Positions 37,901 to 52,900 of a stretch of 64,000 bases of DNA are shown here, one piece after another. The stretch's first letter is position 1; the number at the start of each line of letters is the position of its first letter. Position numbers and translations under genes: made by a program. Where the stretch lies: NCBI GenBank assembly GCA_963971405.1, contig OZ020485.1, forward strand, positions 32,073,921 to 32,137,920, in the 5' to 3' direction. The notes under the pieces were generated by a model. That model did not search any database. It was given only the letters and a program-made list of their open reading frames with translations, and was not told where the DNA came from. The DNA comes from Psococerastis gibbosa. Lineage: Eukaryota > Arthropoda > Insecta > Psocodea > Psocidae.

Positions 37901-40900
37901 AAATTCTAACTGTACATTTTAGTGTTTAGTATTTCCTTCAATTATAAAACAATTCAACCGTTCTTCAACCGTTCTCTATTATTCCAATAATTTATTAATT
38001 TGAATTTTCCGCGCATTTTGCAGTCTTTTGTTTAAAATAATTGAAACAATGCGAATTAATAGCTCACATCTTGGTGTTTATTTTAACACCGTCACGTGAC
38101 ACCATGGGGTTTATTTACAATAACTTAATCCTATTCCCGCTGTCAAAGTTAATCCCAAATCGCTTTAGTTGGGCTATAGGTGTCAAGTCTCAAGTTAAAT
38201 TTATAATGTATTTTGCAATCTCTGCCTTAAACCGCTTGCGCGCGTTGTAGTAGAGGTGAATGCAAGATGACCAACTCAAAGGGAATTCCTAAGCAAGAGT
38301 TCATCCAAAATCTTAACAAACCTGACTAACTATTACACCATCAGGGCCTGAAGTAGCTATTAATTCCTACATTATTTCAGACGTTGCACGAGTATATAGT
38401 TCACGTCTTTTTTTATCTTTTATATATTTTAAAACCCCAGTGCACCTTCTTAGCAGTCAGCCTAGAGTCATTCCGCGTCATAATGTACCTATCGAACCAT
38501 TGTTGATGGACAACTTACTATTCCCTACTGGACTATAGAAGGAAGAAATTTTAAAAACGTATGCTAATTTTTTGAACTGGTGGCACGGTATGTAATAATC
38601 CTGGTGTATTTTGTTAAATGAGGGGGTCAATGCTGCTTTCAAAAAAATGATGAATGCAATTTTTAATGAAACCTAATCTGACATACTACCATCATAACTT
38701 CTTTTTCGGTAAAAAGCATTAGAAAATAAATAAATTTGAAGAAGTTTTTGAAAGATTCTTTATGATAAGTATGACTTGAATTTGCATTCTTCTCTCACAT
38801 AGCCGTCTGCGAATTCTCAAAGTTATTTATGAAATGTCGAGGATTTGAATTTTGAGTAGTTAATGATTAAGATTAACAGTGGAAAAAAACTTCAGAACTA
38901 AGCTCAATATTTTTGCGTTGTTCAATTTTCTTGATGTGTCTCATAGGGTTACGGGGAGGGAATCGTCCCAAATTTTTGGTAAACAACGTAGTGTGAGAGT
39001 TAATTAACTAATTTCTCGCTCCACGGTCTTTTATTGAAAAAAAAACTCTTAAAGGCCTATTGTAATATGTAAACTTTGATTATACCCAATTAATTTACTA
39101 TTTGGACTATTGTTAATCCATAAAAAATGATAATCTGAAAGGAAGAAGCAGACGACGCATTCCAAAAACAGGAGTTACTTTATCTAATCTTATAGATTAA
39201 CTGTTAATCTATTATGTAGTTCACTTGACAAAATCTATAGTGTATTACAACCCAAATACAGAATAGTTCGCATACCTCAAAAGTATCATTAAAAAAAAAT
39301 TAATAACCATCTTAATGGATAAAAGATACTATAGCTATCAATCGATAGAGGACATGATAAAATACATCTAGCAACATAAACTTCAAATATAATACACATG
39401 AACAATTCAGAATTAATATTTCTTTCATCAACTGGCGAGGTGTTCGCACAATCAAAGTGAATCGTCTATCAGTACTGCGATACCCCTCCTTTGTTGTGTA
39501 TAACTGCGGCAATTCTTTTTACCTTTTATTTTTGTATCATTGTTTATAATATAAATATATTATATTCAAGCCATATACTGTATATATAGCCTATATTGGC
39601 CAATATAAGGGCAAAAGATCGAAAAATTGACTAATTATTAGCTCTTATGCCATGTTTACTAAAAATTTGGAAAAATTTCTTTTGGTTGGGTAGGTAACAG
39701 TAGGACTCCTATAATAATATGTGTATGAGAGCCAGCAGCCAAGCTCAATCTCCTTATTTCCCTTGCCTATATAAAGGCATGAAAGGTAACGTATGACCTC
39801 ATGCATAATGCATTCCACATACGAAAGATACAATCACAGTGTAGGTAAGTTACTGCTTTTCAAGACCTTATTTTATTTTTTGCATTGTTAACCAGCTTAC
39901 TACTAGTTCCGCAAATACAAGCCCGTGAAGCCCACAGCGCAAGCGTTACCTTTTTTGGCTTACAGTTGTTTCAAAATTCAAAAAAATAGCCTACCGCACT
40001 ACATGTGGTACTTTAGGTCAAAAATGGTTTAAAATAGCATTTCAATCTTTCTCAACTTTTCATTATTATTCTGCGTTCAATACAGACTCGGTCATATGCC
40101 CGTTTATTAGTTTGTATGAGTTTGTCACACAATGGCATTTCCGTGACAACTAGGTCTATTGTACTTGTACATCTACTATGCATGTTGTAGAAGAGTCATA
40201 AGTAAAGTTAGAGAAATGACAAACTTTGAAGGTGTGTTTCCCCGTTCACTTCTGGACTTTTGAAGCAAAAACAACCTATATATCGTGGTATTTCGATAGT
40301 GCCCGTTATTATTCCCGCGAGCATAAAGGGTAAAACATTTGCAATGTGCACTGTTCCGATAAGGATCTTCCTTCCGATCTAGTTGAACATTTGCAAATAA
40401 GTATAAGTATAAGTACTTTTCGACCATTAATTGAAAATAATGTGACATTTTTGTATACCATGACTTGAATAAATATATATTTATAAAATAGAAGAATTTA
40501 GGTGTTTCGTTTTCTTCAATTCCTAGCCGCACATACTGTACATGTGAGAGCTAATTAAAATTTCCAATTTCCAAACGCGAATTATATTTTCTAAACAACT
40601 TCCCTATAAGCAGCCGGATCATGGCGATTTGTTATTATTATAATACCGGGAAATTCAAATTGATAAATAATTAATACGTCTGGTGAGCTTTCAATTTTTT
40701 TTCCCTTAGATGCAGACATTATTAATTAAAATTCTTATTATATTTCAAAATTTTACCTGTACATTTTAATTTCCTCCAATTACAGGTATTAAACAATGCA
40801 ACCATTCTCTTGTATTCTAATAGTTTATTAATTTGAATTTCCCGCGCATATTTTAACACCATCACATGACACCCTCTACTACTGCGGTATTAAAAAAATA

Positions 40901-43900
40901 AACCCCGGTATTATAATAATCCCAAATCGCCAGGACCGGGCTGCAGCAGGGCAAATTTAAACTTGCTGGAAATATTAAAGTTATCCATGAAAACCACGGT
41001 TTTCATTTCTAGTCGCTTGCATGCTTTAATAGGGTGTAACAAGTTTCTACCTTTTCTCTCATTAGGAAAGTTGGTTCACTGGAATATCGAAACATTGACG
41101 GCCCTGCCAGGAGTCCTACAACCTTTTCACCCATTTAACAATCGCTTGGTTTTTTATAAGGTTTAGAGTGTCTTTCAAGTAATGGAGTTTGAATATGCTG
41201 TAGGACTCCTTTCAAGACAGTCAATGACCTACTTAATGCACAATTTTCTCATGTTTTCCTTGTAGTCTAGTACTTAGGGTACTATAAAGTAAAAAGTCAG
41301 TTGAAATATTTCAACAGAGGCGGAGTAGGGTGGGCATGCGTCGGTCGATAGACCAAGTCTGAACCGCCACAGTCTAATGTGAACAAGGTCACTTTCCTAA
41401 CGGAATAACAAACTCTCTTTCCTCCAAACAGAAAGAGGAGAGTGGGCGAAAAAGGCATCACACAAAGAACAGAAAGAGAGCCGTTCCAAAATAATGCGTT
41501 AGGAAACAAGAGACAGCTACCTAGATTTCCGTTCAGTTTAATCTCCCTATAGCTTACAAATGTTAAAACCCAGATACCTTATCCCCACGTTTACGTGCTT
41601 GCTCATTCTTGTAAAAAATCTCAACTCTAAGCATATTAATAAAAGGTATAACCTGATACTCAACTTAGATGGATAAAGTCAGACTTCATAGTGTCGAACC
41701 GTCAAACCTAGTGATGTCGAAAATTCATGCATGTGTCGTTTTCAGGCAAATTGCAAAGGTGACAGTGATTTTTTAAAGCTACAGTATTTCACATATTTTC
41801 CTCACTTTAAATTTTGACAGTACATTCTAGTTTGCATTGATTGATTGAATACGGTATTATACAATTTATCTTCCTATATAAATTATATACGTAGGTATAT
41901 ACCACTATTTTGGAAATTGTACCCAAATTACACTATATATACATACGTGGCGGTACATACGGTAATTGCAGATTCTGTTCGATTGTATGATGCATATCTT
42001 AATTTGAGACACACTGAAATTCAGCCTATCAAAACTTTTGGCGTTTTTAAAATTTGAAGAAATGATCATTTCAGCACATAAGTTACATATTTTGAAAATG
42101 TATTATTTTATTCTGTGGTGCGTTCGTAGATTCACACAGTTAATAGCATGCTTATTTGTATATTAAAATTTTATTAATGGCGATAAAAGGAGGGCATTTC
42201 ATTTCTTATAAATAACATAAAATAAATTAAAGAGGACGTGGAACGTAGAAATTGGTCATGCCTGGATTATTTGGTTGTTTTGTTTGATTTAATTTAGGTT
42301 CTACTGCGTAAGTTAGAAAGATTTGATCTATGTATGGAAGTTGTAGAGAATTACTTCTTACACAATACACATTTTAAATTTTTGGTGTTGAAATTATTCC
42401 TTGAACTTAACGGAGGACAAAAATGTTGCGCATCTAAAGGTAAAAAATACACAATGGTGTTCTGTATGATGAATATACGAGTATATAGACCAAATCTTTA
42501 TAGCTTATGTAGTAAATTAAATGAAAATAGAAACGGAATGATTTTTGTGCATCCACGTACGTTCCAAATTCTCTTAATTTTGACTTAATTTACAGCTTTA
42601 ATTGTATATACGTAATAGTCTCCTTATTAACTTTGTTAAACTTACTGTTATGTCACTCATTGCGAATAAAACACAATGACACTTGACGATGACGTGAGCC
42701 GAAACCGCTTGTTGGTTTCCAATTTACACGTAGTATAACGAAAGCTTTGTGGTGGTTAAAATTTTCGATTCCGAGATTTCAACGGATTGGAGGTCCCAAG
42801 AACCCAAAAAAGTGGTTTTTACGAAATGTCTGTCGCTCTGTCTGTCTGTTCATCGATTTCCGGGCAAACTACTCGATCGATTTTGATGAAATTTGGCATG
42901 TAGGTTCACAAAAATCATATCTCGAGACAGTTTATTTTATTTTAGGCTAACTACATTTGAGGGGGTTTCATTCTCAAAAAACTCTAAAAACATTATATCT
43001 CAAAAACGGCTCCAACGATTTCTTTTAAATTCACATACATATTGTAATCATTATTAATGTTAACAAAATGCGGAGGATCGCTTACCCCTTGATAGTTTGC
43101 TTCTGGGGGTAAAAAAAATAAAAATAAGTTAATTTTCAAGAAAAATGACTAAAAAATAATATTTCTGAGGAACCTTTCTATCGATGATATCTACCTTCAA
43201 GTATGTTTTTGGTGTTGAATAGAGTAGCAAAACCGAACAGGTTGCATTCCCAAAAAATATTTGGTTCTGTACAAAAAATAGAAGGAGAATATAAAAGGAG
43301 AAAATAATAGGAGAATTCACGCTCCAATACATGGCGTGCCCTGTCATTGTTACTGTTACTACATATTTGTCTGTTCGTTCCAGAATATGCAATTGAGTTT
43401 TAAGGGGTTTTTACTACATGGAGGTGGACACCCCCCCCCCCCCCCCAGGGGTCCGAAATTTAACCATAGAGAAATTATTTACTATGAAATTACTCATTAA
43501 GTATATCTACTAATTTATAAATTGGAAAGCATGTTCGAGTAAACTCGAACCGGTTCTGTGTTTTTTATATTTGTTTGACGTAATACAGTACAAAGTTATT
43601 TTATTCAAAATGAGTGACAGCTTGTACAGCAAGCTTGCAAATGATTTAATCCTACTTTTTTTTATACTGTAGCTGAGAATGCAAAAAACTTACCAAACTG
43701 GATTCGTCCGGAGATGCCAGACTTAGAAGCAGAACACTTACGTTCACTGTTAAGGTACCTGAAATGAAAATTATTTAATTACTTCACAATTACAATATTA
43801 TTGTATTATCAGCTATTTATTGATAAAACTCTTCACGAAGTAAATTCGAAAAAATAGTTTTATCTATTTGTATAGGTATTTATGCAATAACTGAAACTGA

Positions 43901-46900
43901 AAAAAATATTTTGGCTAATTTTGGCTAAATCTCTAGATATGTCGTATTAAATCATCATGTGGGTGCACAGTACGCTTTGTAATGGTGACATCGTTTTGCC
44001 CCTAATCCATATATTTTCAATAATTATTGCTGTCCTACTTATAAGTTAGTACCTATGTGGAAAACTTTATGATGGTCGAAATTTTTGATCTCGAGATTTG
44101 AATGAATTTACGAAATGTCGGGTCTATTTCGATATCTGTTTCTATAATTCTATATCTATTTGTGGCTAAACTTCTCGGTGGATAATTGATTAAATTCAGG
44201 GTATAGGTACACATGCAAACATCATATCTCGGAATTGTATTTTATATTATGGGCTAACTCAGTTTTGGGGGTTTTACCCACACAAAAAAACGTAGATTTT
44301 TTTTCTAACAAACAGCCAAAGTTTTTTTTAAATTCACATATTGTAAATAGTCGTTATTAATTTTAATATAACAAAACCGAATAGGATCTGAAAGCAAACA
44401 AACAAAAATAGGCCCAATATTCAGGAGAAATGACAAAAAACTCTTTTTCTGCCGAACCTTTCTATTAATGCTTTCTAACTCCAATATGTTTTAGGTGTTA
44501 AATTGACTAACATAACCGAATAGTTTGCTTTCCAAAATTCCAATACAAAGTTTTGGGTTTGAATAAAAGATTATTTTTTGAAGAAATTTTTGATAATTTA
44601 TGTCCCAAAACATCCTGCCATTATTACTGCCATAACCTCTAGCATTACCAATATGCAATACGCGCCCTGTAATGGTGATGCTAACTATTTCGCCTCTATT
44701 TCTTTCTGTAATTTATACCCTGTACCTATTACCTGTACCTGTTACCCACTAAAGGCGGCTCTCACGATCGTTGGTAAAAGTTCAGAAAGTAAATATGATG
44801 GAAGCTGTGATTTACTCGTATGTTATTTCCTACTGTTAGACATGGTGACTTCATTCGAATTCAATTTTCCGTAATTTACCAACGGCCGTGCCATAATGTA
44901 TAGCCTAATAGGTTTTCTTTACTCATGCAACTATTTATTATTATTGTAATATTAAATTATTGTTACTATTGTTGTATGTACAGTAGGTACATATATATTG
45001 CTCATGCACCTCCATCGGTACAACAATCATAGCCACTATAGCCAGGTCCCACCATAGCTTGATAAGTCTCGGTAAGGAATATTGGAGGATGGCAGCAGAT
45101 AAAGGTAGCCAAAGCCCGCTACTCATTTAGATGCTGCTCAAAATAGTCCAATCTTATGAAGCGAGACTGTTGGTTAATTGTCAATCATGCAAGATGACAG
45201 TGAATGCCGAAATACAAACATGAAAACTTATCAATCATTACTACACGGAATTTCTAATCAAAAGGGGGTGCCCAGAACATATGATAGAAAGATTAGGTGG
45301 TTCCATGGTAACTACAATATATGGCCTGAGCCCAAATGAACGTAAATATTTTATGTTTGTAATTTATCGGCAATCAAAAGGGGGACAGAGAGAATTTCCT
45401 ATTTGACATGTCCGTTGAATCAATATCATGCCCCCCCCCCTCCCCCTTAGGTTGAAATTCTACAGAAATAACTGCAGTAGGTACTGAAAAGGGCTATCAT
45501 ATCATTATTTATGGCAATGAAAAACTCACAATAGATTGAAAAGTTGGCACTAAGCGGCTAATGAGCAGTTGGTATAATGTTATAGGGAATATATTAGAAT
45601 CTGCCCTAAAAGCCGATTATACAATATTATGCTACTAGTGAGCCTACCTACCTGCGAACAATCGCTGTGCGCAATGTGGATAAGTTTTAAGAACGATTTA
45701 CTTCAATCTGAAGCATTTAAAAAGGATAAGAGTATGTTTGGCTTATTTCTGGGGTTCTAAGGAAGATACAGATACCCCATATACGCTCATGCACGAGAAA
45801 AGTGACACATTGCAAAAAATTGCAAAATTGAGTTATTTGTACAAAAATGTCGAGGAAAATATAGCGAATTTTATGAATATAGTGTCACATATCTAGTTCA
45901 ATTTGTTTCCATAAGATTGCGTTTTGTCACTGATTCATTGTCAAGTTTGACTACTTCGGGTTTGGCAATACTGACATAATTCGGAATGTGCTCCAGGCGT
46001 TGACGGGCTAATTACACTTCTCTTTCAAGTAAACACATCTCAAAAGTATTAAGTGCCTCGATAGTACCTACTACAAGTAAAAACTAAAAAATTGTCAGAA
46101 CTAAAATTTGAATTATCTCAAAAGTCAATATTTAGAAATGTGTCACTTTTCTCGTGCATGAGCGATATGTAACTTAGTGCACGCAGTACCTTCTTTCGGT
46201 ATAAAACCGTCCAGTGGAATAATGTAGGTGGTGTACTATTGGGAACTGATAAATCTCTATAGTTATATCGTACAACAGGGACAGTATAAACCTGCTTCCT
46301 AAAGGCAGTGCAGAGCAGTTCATACAGGCAACCCAAGCACTGCTTGGCCAGTGGCCCAGTAAAATTATAAAATACTTAAAAGAGAACAATGCAAAATGAT
46401 TGTTAAAAAAACATTGAACGGCCTTCCATGTATCATAACATCCAATAAGCTGTGAAGTTATAGCTGTCACTCTATTGGCAAAATTGCATTGAAGGTAGAC
46501 CACTTAGACTATACCCGCCCTGTGAGTTCTACTGACATCACTCCAAGGATCGTTTTCTATATTTCTATTTGCAGGCAAAATTCATAGAATTTGATGAAAT
46601 TTGGCATACATGTGTCATTTTCTCTTTTTGAGTAACTGGGGCGTTTTATCCCCCCAAATCCACAAAAAAAAAAAAACGATTTACCATAAACGGCTTGAAC
46701 GATTTCTTTTAAATTCACAAACATCTTAGTCCTTATTAGTGTAAACACAACCCACTAAGCCACATCCCCCTTGATAGTTTAATTCAGCACAGGAAAAAAT
46801 AAAAAGGCTCAATTTTCATTAAAAATTAGCCTAGTAAAAATTAATGTTTCTGCGGATCATTTTTATCAATGCTTTCTAACGTCTAATGTTCTAGTTGCTA

Positions 46901-49900
46901 AATAGAGTAACAACACTGTCGCTTAGGTAGTGTGGTAGGCCACCGCTCGCTACTGGCTACAGGGAAATGGGACATAGGGATTAGGGGCAAAACACCAGGT
47001 TATTGACATCGCAAAATATATCGCAATGCACACACAGACAGCACATGGAATTAATAAACATCGAAATTACGAAAAGCAACGGACCGCGTATTTTTGAGGT
47101 CGTTCCTTCTGCCAGTCGGACCGATTCCGGTGATGTCATGCCACAGCAGAGATTCAAATCTGTAACAAGGTGCCAGCTACAACAGCAAAATTTCTCAATA
47201 TGTACTGCTGCAGCGGTTTATGCCAAGCTTTTGACTCTATAAAGGTTTATTTTAATATAATTTTATTAATTAATTAATATATATAATATTTTACAGACTA
47301 TTATTGCCAAGCTATAATTTTGTCTTGTGTTATTGTCTTATTGACCATTGTCCAATTAATGTACGGTATAGCCTAGGTATATCATCAGATATAACACTCA
47401 TGTTAAATGCTACACAGAAAATGGGGTTTATTTCAGAGAATATACTAATTAAATTGTGTTAAGTCAAATTGCCGGAGGAGTGGGCTGTATAATTTTCTGG
47501 ATCTTGTTAAACTACAACTAGTACCGCTCTAGCTCTTGAACAGGGTTTTAACCTGTTTGAAAAATAGCGGTTTTGATACGTGTATTAACTATTATTGTAC
47601 GAAACAAGAAACTTACGCTACGCTGGCTACTATAACGGCATTGTGATTATAATAAGTGCTTTATACTAAACATACAAAATTATTATTTAACAATTAATCT
47701 ATTTTTAGAGAATGTTGCATTGGTCTCAAGTGCAAAAGGTTTAATTTAACAACAGCCTAAATATGTAGGTATAGGCCTAGGTATTAAAAACTACCTACGT
47801 AACTAATTTATTAGTTTTCCACTAGCACCTTCAAAAATTTAGAAAAAGGATAAAACAAGGAAAGGTTAGCATTTTCCATACTGACGGTAGCCTACTGTCC
47901 CTTAATAATCGATTCCATTATCAAAAGTTGGAAATTTATGGGTATCTTATGGCATAAAAGATCAATTGCTAAAATCGTTGTAAACCTATGGCGGCTATTC
48001 CATCTGTCAATAACCGGCATTTGTGCATCAAAAATTGATGAGATGTTTGTTTTAAGGAGACTATTATGTAGATACTTAACTTATATATGATAAATTAAGT
48101 TATAATATGGTAGAGACTTATTATTGATGCATAAAAGACGGAATATTGACAAGTGGAATAGCCGCCTAGATAGTAAACAGTACAGAATTCGTAAATTGGT
48201 AAATTTCCGACAACAATATGAAAACACTAGCCGCATGCAACTGTGTTATTTATCAACTGACAACTATAGATACATCAACTATAATAAAATAAAATAGATG
48301 CTGGAAACCCATAAGCTAAGTATTGCCGAAGGTGGCGAAACATAGAGAGGATGGTATCCTTGCGATGCGTGGAAATAGCAAAGGAAGCGTTTCCTTGAAG
48401 TAGGGTTCCAACATAAAAAAAAGAGAAAAGTGGCAAACGATAAACAATTTAACAGGCGCAGTAAAATTCTGCGCATTTGACTTGCCATCAAATCGTTGTG
48501 GGACTGAGCTCTGATTGCCCATCCAGCCCGCATGAGATGCATAGTGTCCCACTTTGTTTATATATGGCTAATGTTCTCGAATAAATTGGTCGGAAAGTCA
48601 CTATAAAAGCTAAAACCTAGTATAGTGGAGATTTATATTTAATGAAAGATTTAAATAACTTACAATGTAAAATAATTGTATAATATATTTATTTATATTA
48701 TTATATATGTAGGTATTATTGATTTTATATGAGATCTTTTGATATAGGCCTATAGTAAAATGCCGACTGTGTACGTTCAGAAATTTTGTGTAGGCTTCTG
48801 TTAGCTTGCATTTTAAATTTTGAAATATGCATTCTTTGCTTGTGCAGGATTCCCATTTAAACCAATCGCCCTCTTGAAAGCATCTAGGCCTTATACAATA
48901 GTATAAAGTAATAGGCTAATATAAACTGCAGTTACCTTCAACGGGTGGTAAAAGCCGTTGATCGTATCGTGTCATCTGCAGTAAGTTGTCTAGAATCTCC
49001 TTATCTGATTTCCCCTCCTCGAATCTGCAATAAATGATAATCACATTAAAAAATTATCCATCCGTATAGAAGTGGCCAGTGGGTGTAATTATGCAATTTA
49101 ATTAACGATAAAACACGAACTATTGTATAAGCTCCAGCAGTTGAAATGCACCTACTTTTAACGTTTAGTTCTTTAAAAAAAGAATTGACTCAGACAAATG
49201 TCACAATGAAAATTTTGCATTAATCCAAAATTGATGCGTTAGGTAACTCATTAATAAGTCATAAAAGAATTGCATAATATAATTGCAGAGATGTTCCATA
49301 TTTTACCCTACACTTTCTACGTACATTTTCTGGCCCAAAACTGAGTTATCCCAAAATAAAAATAAATGGTCTTGAGGTATGATTTTTGTGAACCCACAAG
49401 CCGAATTTCATCAAAATCCACCGGGTAGTTTGCCCACAAATCGACAGACAGACATTTCGTAAAAAAAAACAGTTTTTGGTTTCCTGGGACCTCAAAACGT
49501 TTAAACCCGTTAAAACCTCGGAATCAATCATTTCGACCATCTCAAAGCTTTCCTTAAACTAACGTATAAATATAAAAATATGTAAAACTCATCGACCCGT
49601 TAAAATTTTGCTGCGAGAAAGTAGGCCTACTTTTTGATTGAACTAAAATATGTTTATTTTGTAAACAGCTAAGGGCTAGTGGAGAAGGGGAAATTTAACT
49701 TGGATGGGTGATAAGACAAGTTTTACGAGTTGTGTAGGTTATTTCGAAATATAGCTCCCCAAGGTCCCATAATACGAACATTCACTAGTGTTATAAAACA
49801 TCAAATTAAGATAATGACCCTTTTAAGACTCAGCTTCCCACAGAAACTTTTCTAGCTCATTATTGTCCTTAAGACTAAACTGCCCTGGCTGAAAATAGTT

Positions 49901-52900
49901 GAAACAATATGTTCATCTTCCTTAGTTCCAAACAGTGCTTGGCGTAACTACAATTCGTGGGCTCCGAAGCAAGACAAGGCACATACTATGTAGTAAATTG
50001 TATACTGTAGATGCGCGCCAAACCACCAAAATTCAAATTAAAATGCTGCATTAATTTTCATTATTTTTTTAATTGTGTTTAGTAAAAGTCTGCTTTAATT
50101 TTTAAATATTTTCATGATTTTTAATGAAGATAGATACAGTATAGTATATAAGTCCGGGCCCCGGTGCACCATAGTAATTCCACCACTGGTTCAGGCAAGT
50201 CATATAAGTCGTAGACTAGACTTCTATATTGGAGAGATGGGCCATTCGCTTCCCGAAAAAAATATAGTTTTTTAGTTTCTGGGCTCACCTGCCACGTCTC
50301 CTATGACCAGCATTGAAATCTTTCCTATATAGAAATCTATCGTAGACTAAGGTTGTTTGAGAATTAACCTTGGTCAAGCAAAGCAAACATAGACTACAAA
50401 GTCGGTTGAAACTTTACCTCATGCCAAAGCTGTGTTGTGCGCAGGTTTTGCCTTTAATAATAAAGTTTATTATATCCTTTCAACTAATAACAATACCAGC
50501 AATGCTGGTAGTGGCTAAGGCCTGATTTATAGAAAACTTAAGAGGCTATGCTACGATGAAAAATGGCACCACAAAATTAAAATACTTCTAATAATTTTAT
50601 TTCATTTCCTCAGCAATTTATTACATATTTGGCTCATTTAAGTTGTACAAAGACTACTTCGTGCATCATATAATCGGGTATTTTTACTTTTCGGTTTTGT
50701 AGTTTTTCCAAAAATCCCAGATTACGCGAAATTTTAGCCCCCTCTAGTTTTTATGAAAGAACTAAGGTACCAAAAATTCAATATTTCCTATTATATGATG
50801 CATGAAGTAGTCTTCTACAACTTACATGAGCCAAGTCCTTAATAACTTGCTTTGTTAATTAATTAAAAAATAGAAAGTCAATAAAGACAACAAATTTTTG
50901 TGTGCTAATTTTCTACGTAGCATGTCCTCTTAACACAAACCTTAACCGTCCGTGACCGTGAGAAATTTTTAACCTGGAAGCTTTCTATACGCTATATGAA
51001 TAGGTCATAAGGCCGGATCGTTATGTTTGCCGTGAATGCTTCCATATGACCATTTGCCAAATATAGTGTTGACTTTTATGGTTACGGTTATGGATAAAGT
51101 TATTTTAAGTTTTCTGTAAATCAGAGGCCTTTGGGACGTTGGCTGTAAAGCGCTGTTCATAAACATCTACAATACAAGTATTTCTGTAACGTCCATAAGG
51201 AAATATTGGGTCGTAGCTGGAATGCTGAATTTACTTATACATACAGTACCTTCAAACCGCGTATGTTGGGTCAGAGAGTGTATTTTGGGTCAGCGCGCTA
51301 AAATGTTTAAAAAAATTTATTCTAGAACCACCGACAAGCATCATGGCGATGTTGATGTCTGGAAACACAGTGCAATAACTGAAGTAAATAATTTAGGCAA
51401 AAGTGAGGCACTCCAATAATGGTGAGTTAGTTTATTTTAATTCCTAGTTAAACTTGAAATATTTGAATTCCACAAACCCTGAAAAAACTTCAGTTGCAGG
51501 TTAAAATAAACAAAAATTACAAAAACTTAGAGCTTTAGAAAAACCAGTTGTAACAACCCGAATTAGTAAAACCCAAATAATCGTTAAGAAATTAACTTTG
51601 TCTAAGAAACCCACTTGTGTTAGTATAAAACCCTGAGCGCTTTCGGCAAGAGCTGCCATCTACAGAGGGAAACCCACTAGCACAGTTACACCTTATCTGC
51701 GATTTGAGACTTGCTCAACTCGAGGAGAAGATGCAAATGTGACTAGGGAGAGGAAACCTTGGTTTACATAGCACTGGGAGGAGGGGGTGGGAGAGGGCGT
51801 GGCTGGTTACCTATTCCTAACCTACTAGCTTGATCTATTAGAGAGGATGATTGTGCGAATGTTATGTCGTTTGTTAATTTTTCCCTATTGTGTAAAGCTC
51901 TTTTGATTTCAACATTTTCAAAAATATTTAAAGTGTAACTCTTCTTTATTTTGTGTAGTGCTGTCCAATTGTGAGTATCGAATGTGTGATTTTCCGATTG
52001 AAGGTGTTTCGCGAATGTGCTGTTGGTGTTGGTGTCTCCTATACCTGTTATATGTTCTCTGACCCTAGTTTTAAAGCTTCTGCCTGTTTGGCCTATGTAA
52101 ATTGCGTTACAATCGTTACAATTTAGACGATAAACTCCATTGCCTTTTTCCTTTTCTGGTTTGGTTTTGCAGTTCATGAGTTTATTGGCTGAATTGTTGC
52201 GGTTGTACGGGGCTGGTGTTTTGTCTGTTGTAGAAGAAATGAGGTTACTTATTTTTTGTGTGATTTTTTCTATATATTGTATCCTGAAATATGATTTATT
52301 GGATTCCGGGTTTAAGCTCTCTGGGGGGTAAATAAGTTTAAGGTTGTGTTTGATTTTGTGATGTCGTAGGATTCTGTCTATTAGATTGAGATTGAAATTG
52401 TTATTTTGGGCAATTTGTTTTATTGTATTATTATTATTATTGTTTAATTCATTACTATAGTTGGTTTCATTCATAGGGATGTTAAGGGGTCGAAAAATCA
52501 TACTATGGAATGCTGCGTGTTTGTGCTGGAATGGGTGAGAAGAATCAACAGGGATTATATTATCGCTATGGGTTTCTTTACGAAATATCTTGAAGTCTAG
52601 GTTACTATTATTTTTGATGATGGTGAGGTCTAAGAAGTTCAGGGAGTTGTTTTCTTCTACTTCCATGGTAAATTGGATTTTTGGGTGAATTGGGTTGATA
52701 AAACTTAAGAAATTGTCTAGTTGTCTGTTACTTCCTGTCCAAATGCAGAAGATATCATCCACATACCTTGTCCAGAAAGATTTACATTTAACTAGGGGAT
52801 TGGATTTTTATTGAGTAGAAGTTTGTGCTCGAAGTTATCCATAAAAATTACAGCAAGAAGGGGAGAAAGGGAAGAACCCATAGGTAGGGCTATTTTTTGT

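Noticed and set aside
40176-40532. 118-codon - strand ORF
   Set aside because: No family motif, intron location, and composition like the surrounding AT-rich DNA.
47003-47242. 79-codon + strand ORF with mixed composition
   Set aside because: No motif, no splice context, and it lies between repeat copies.
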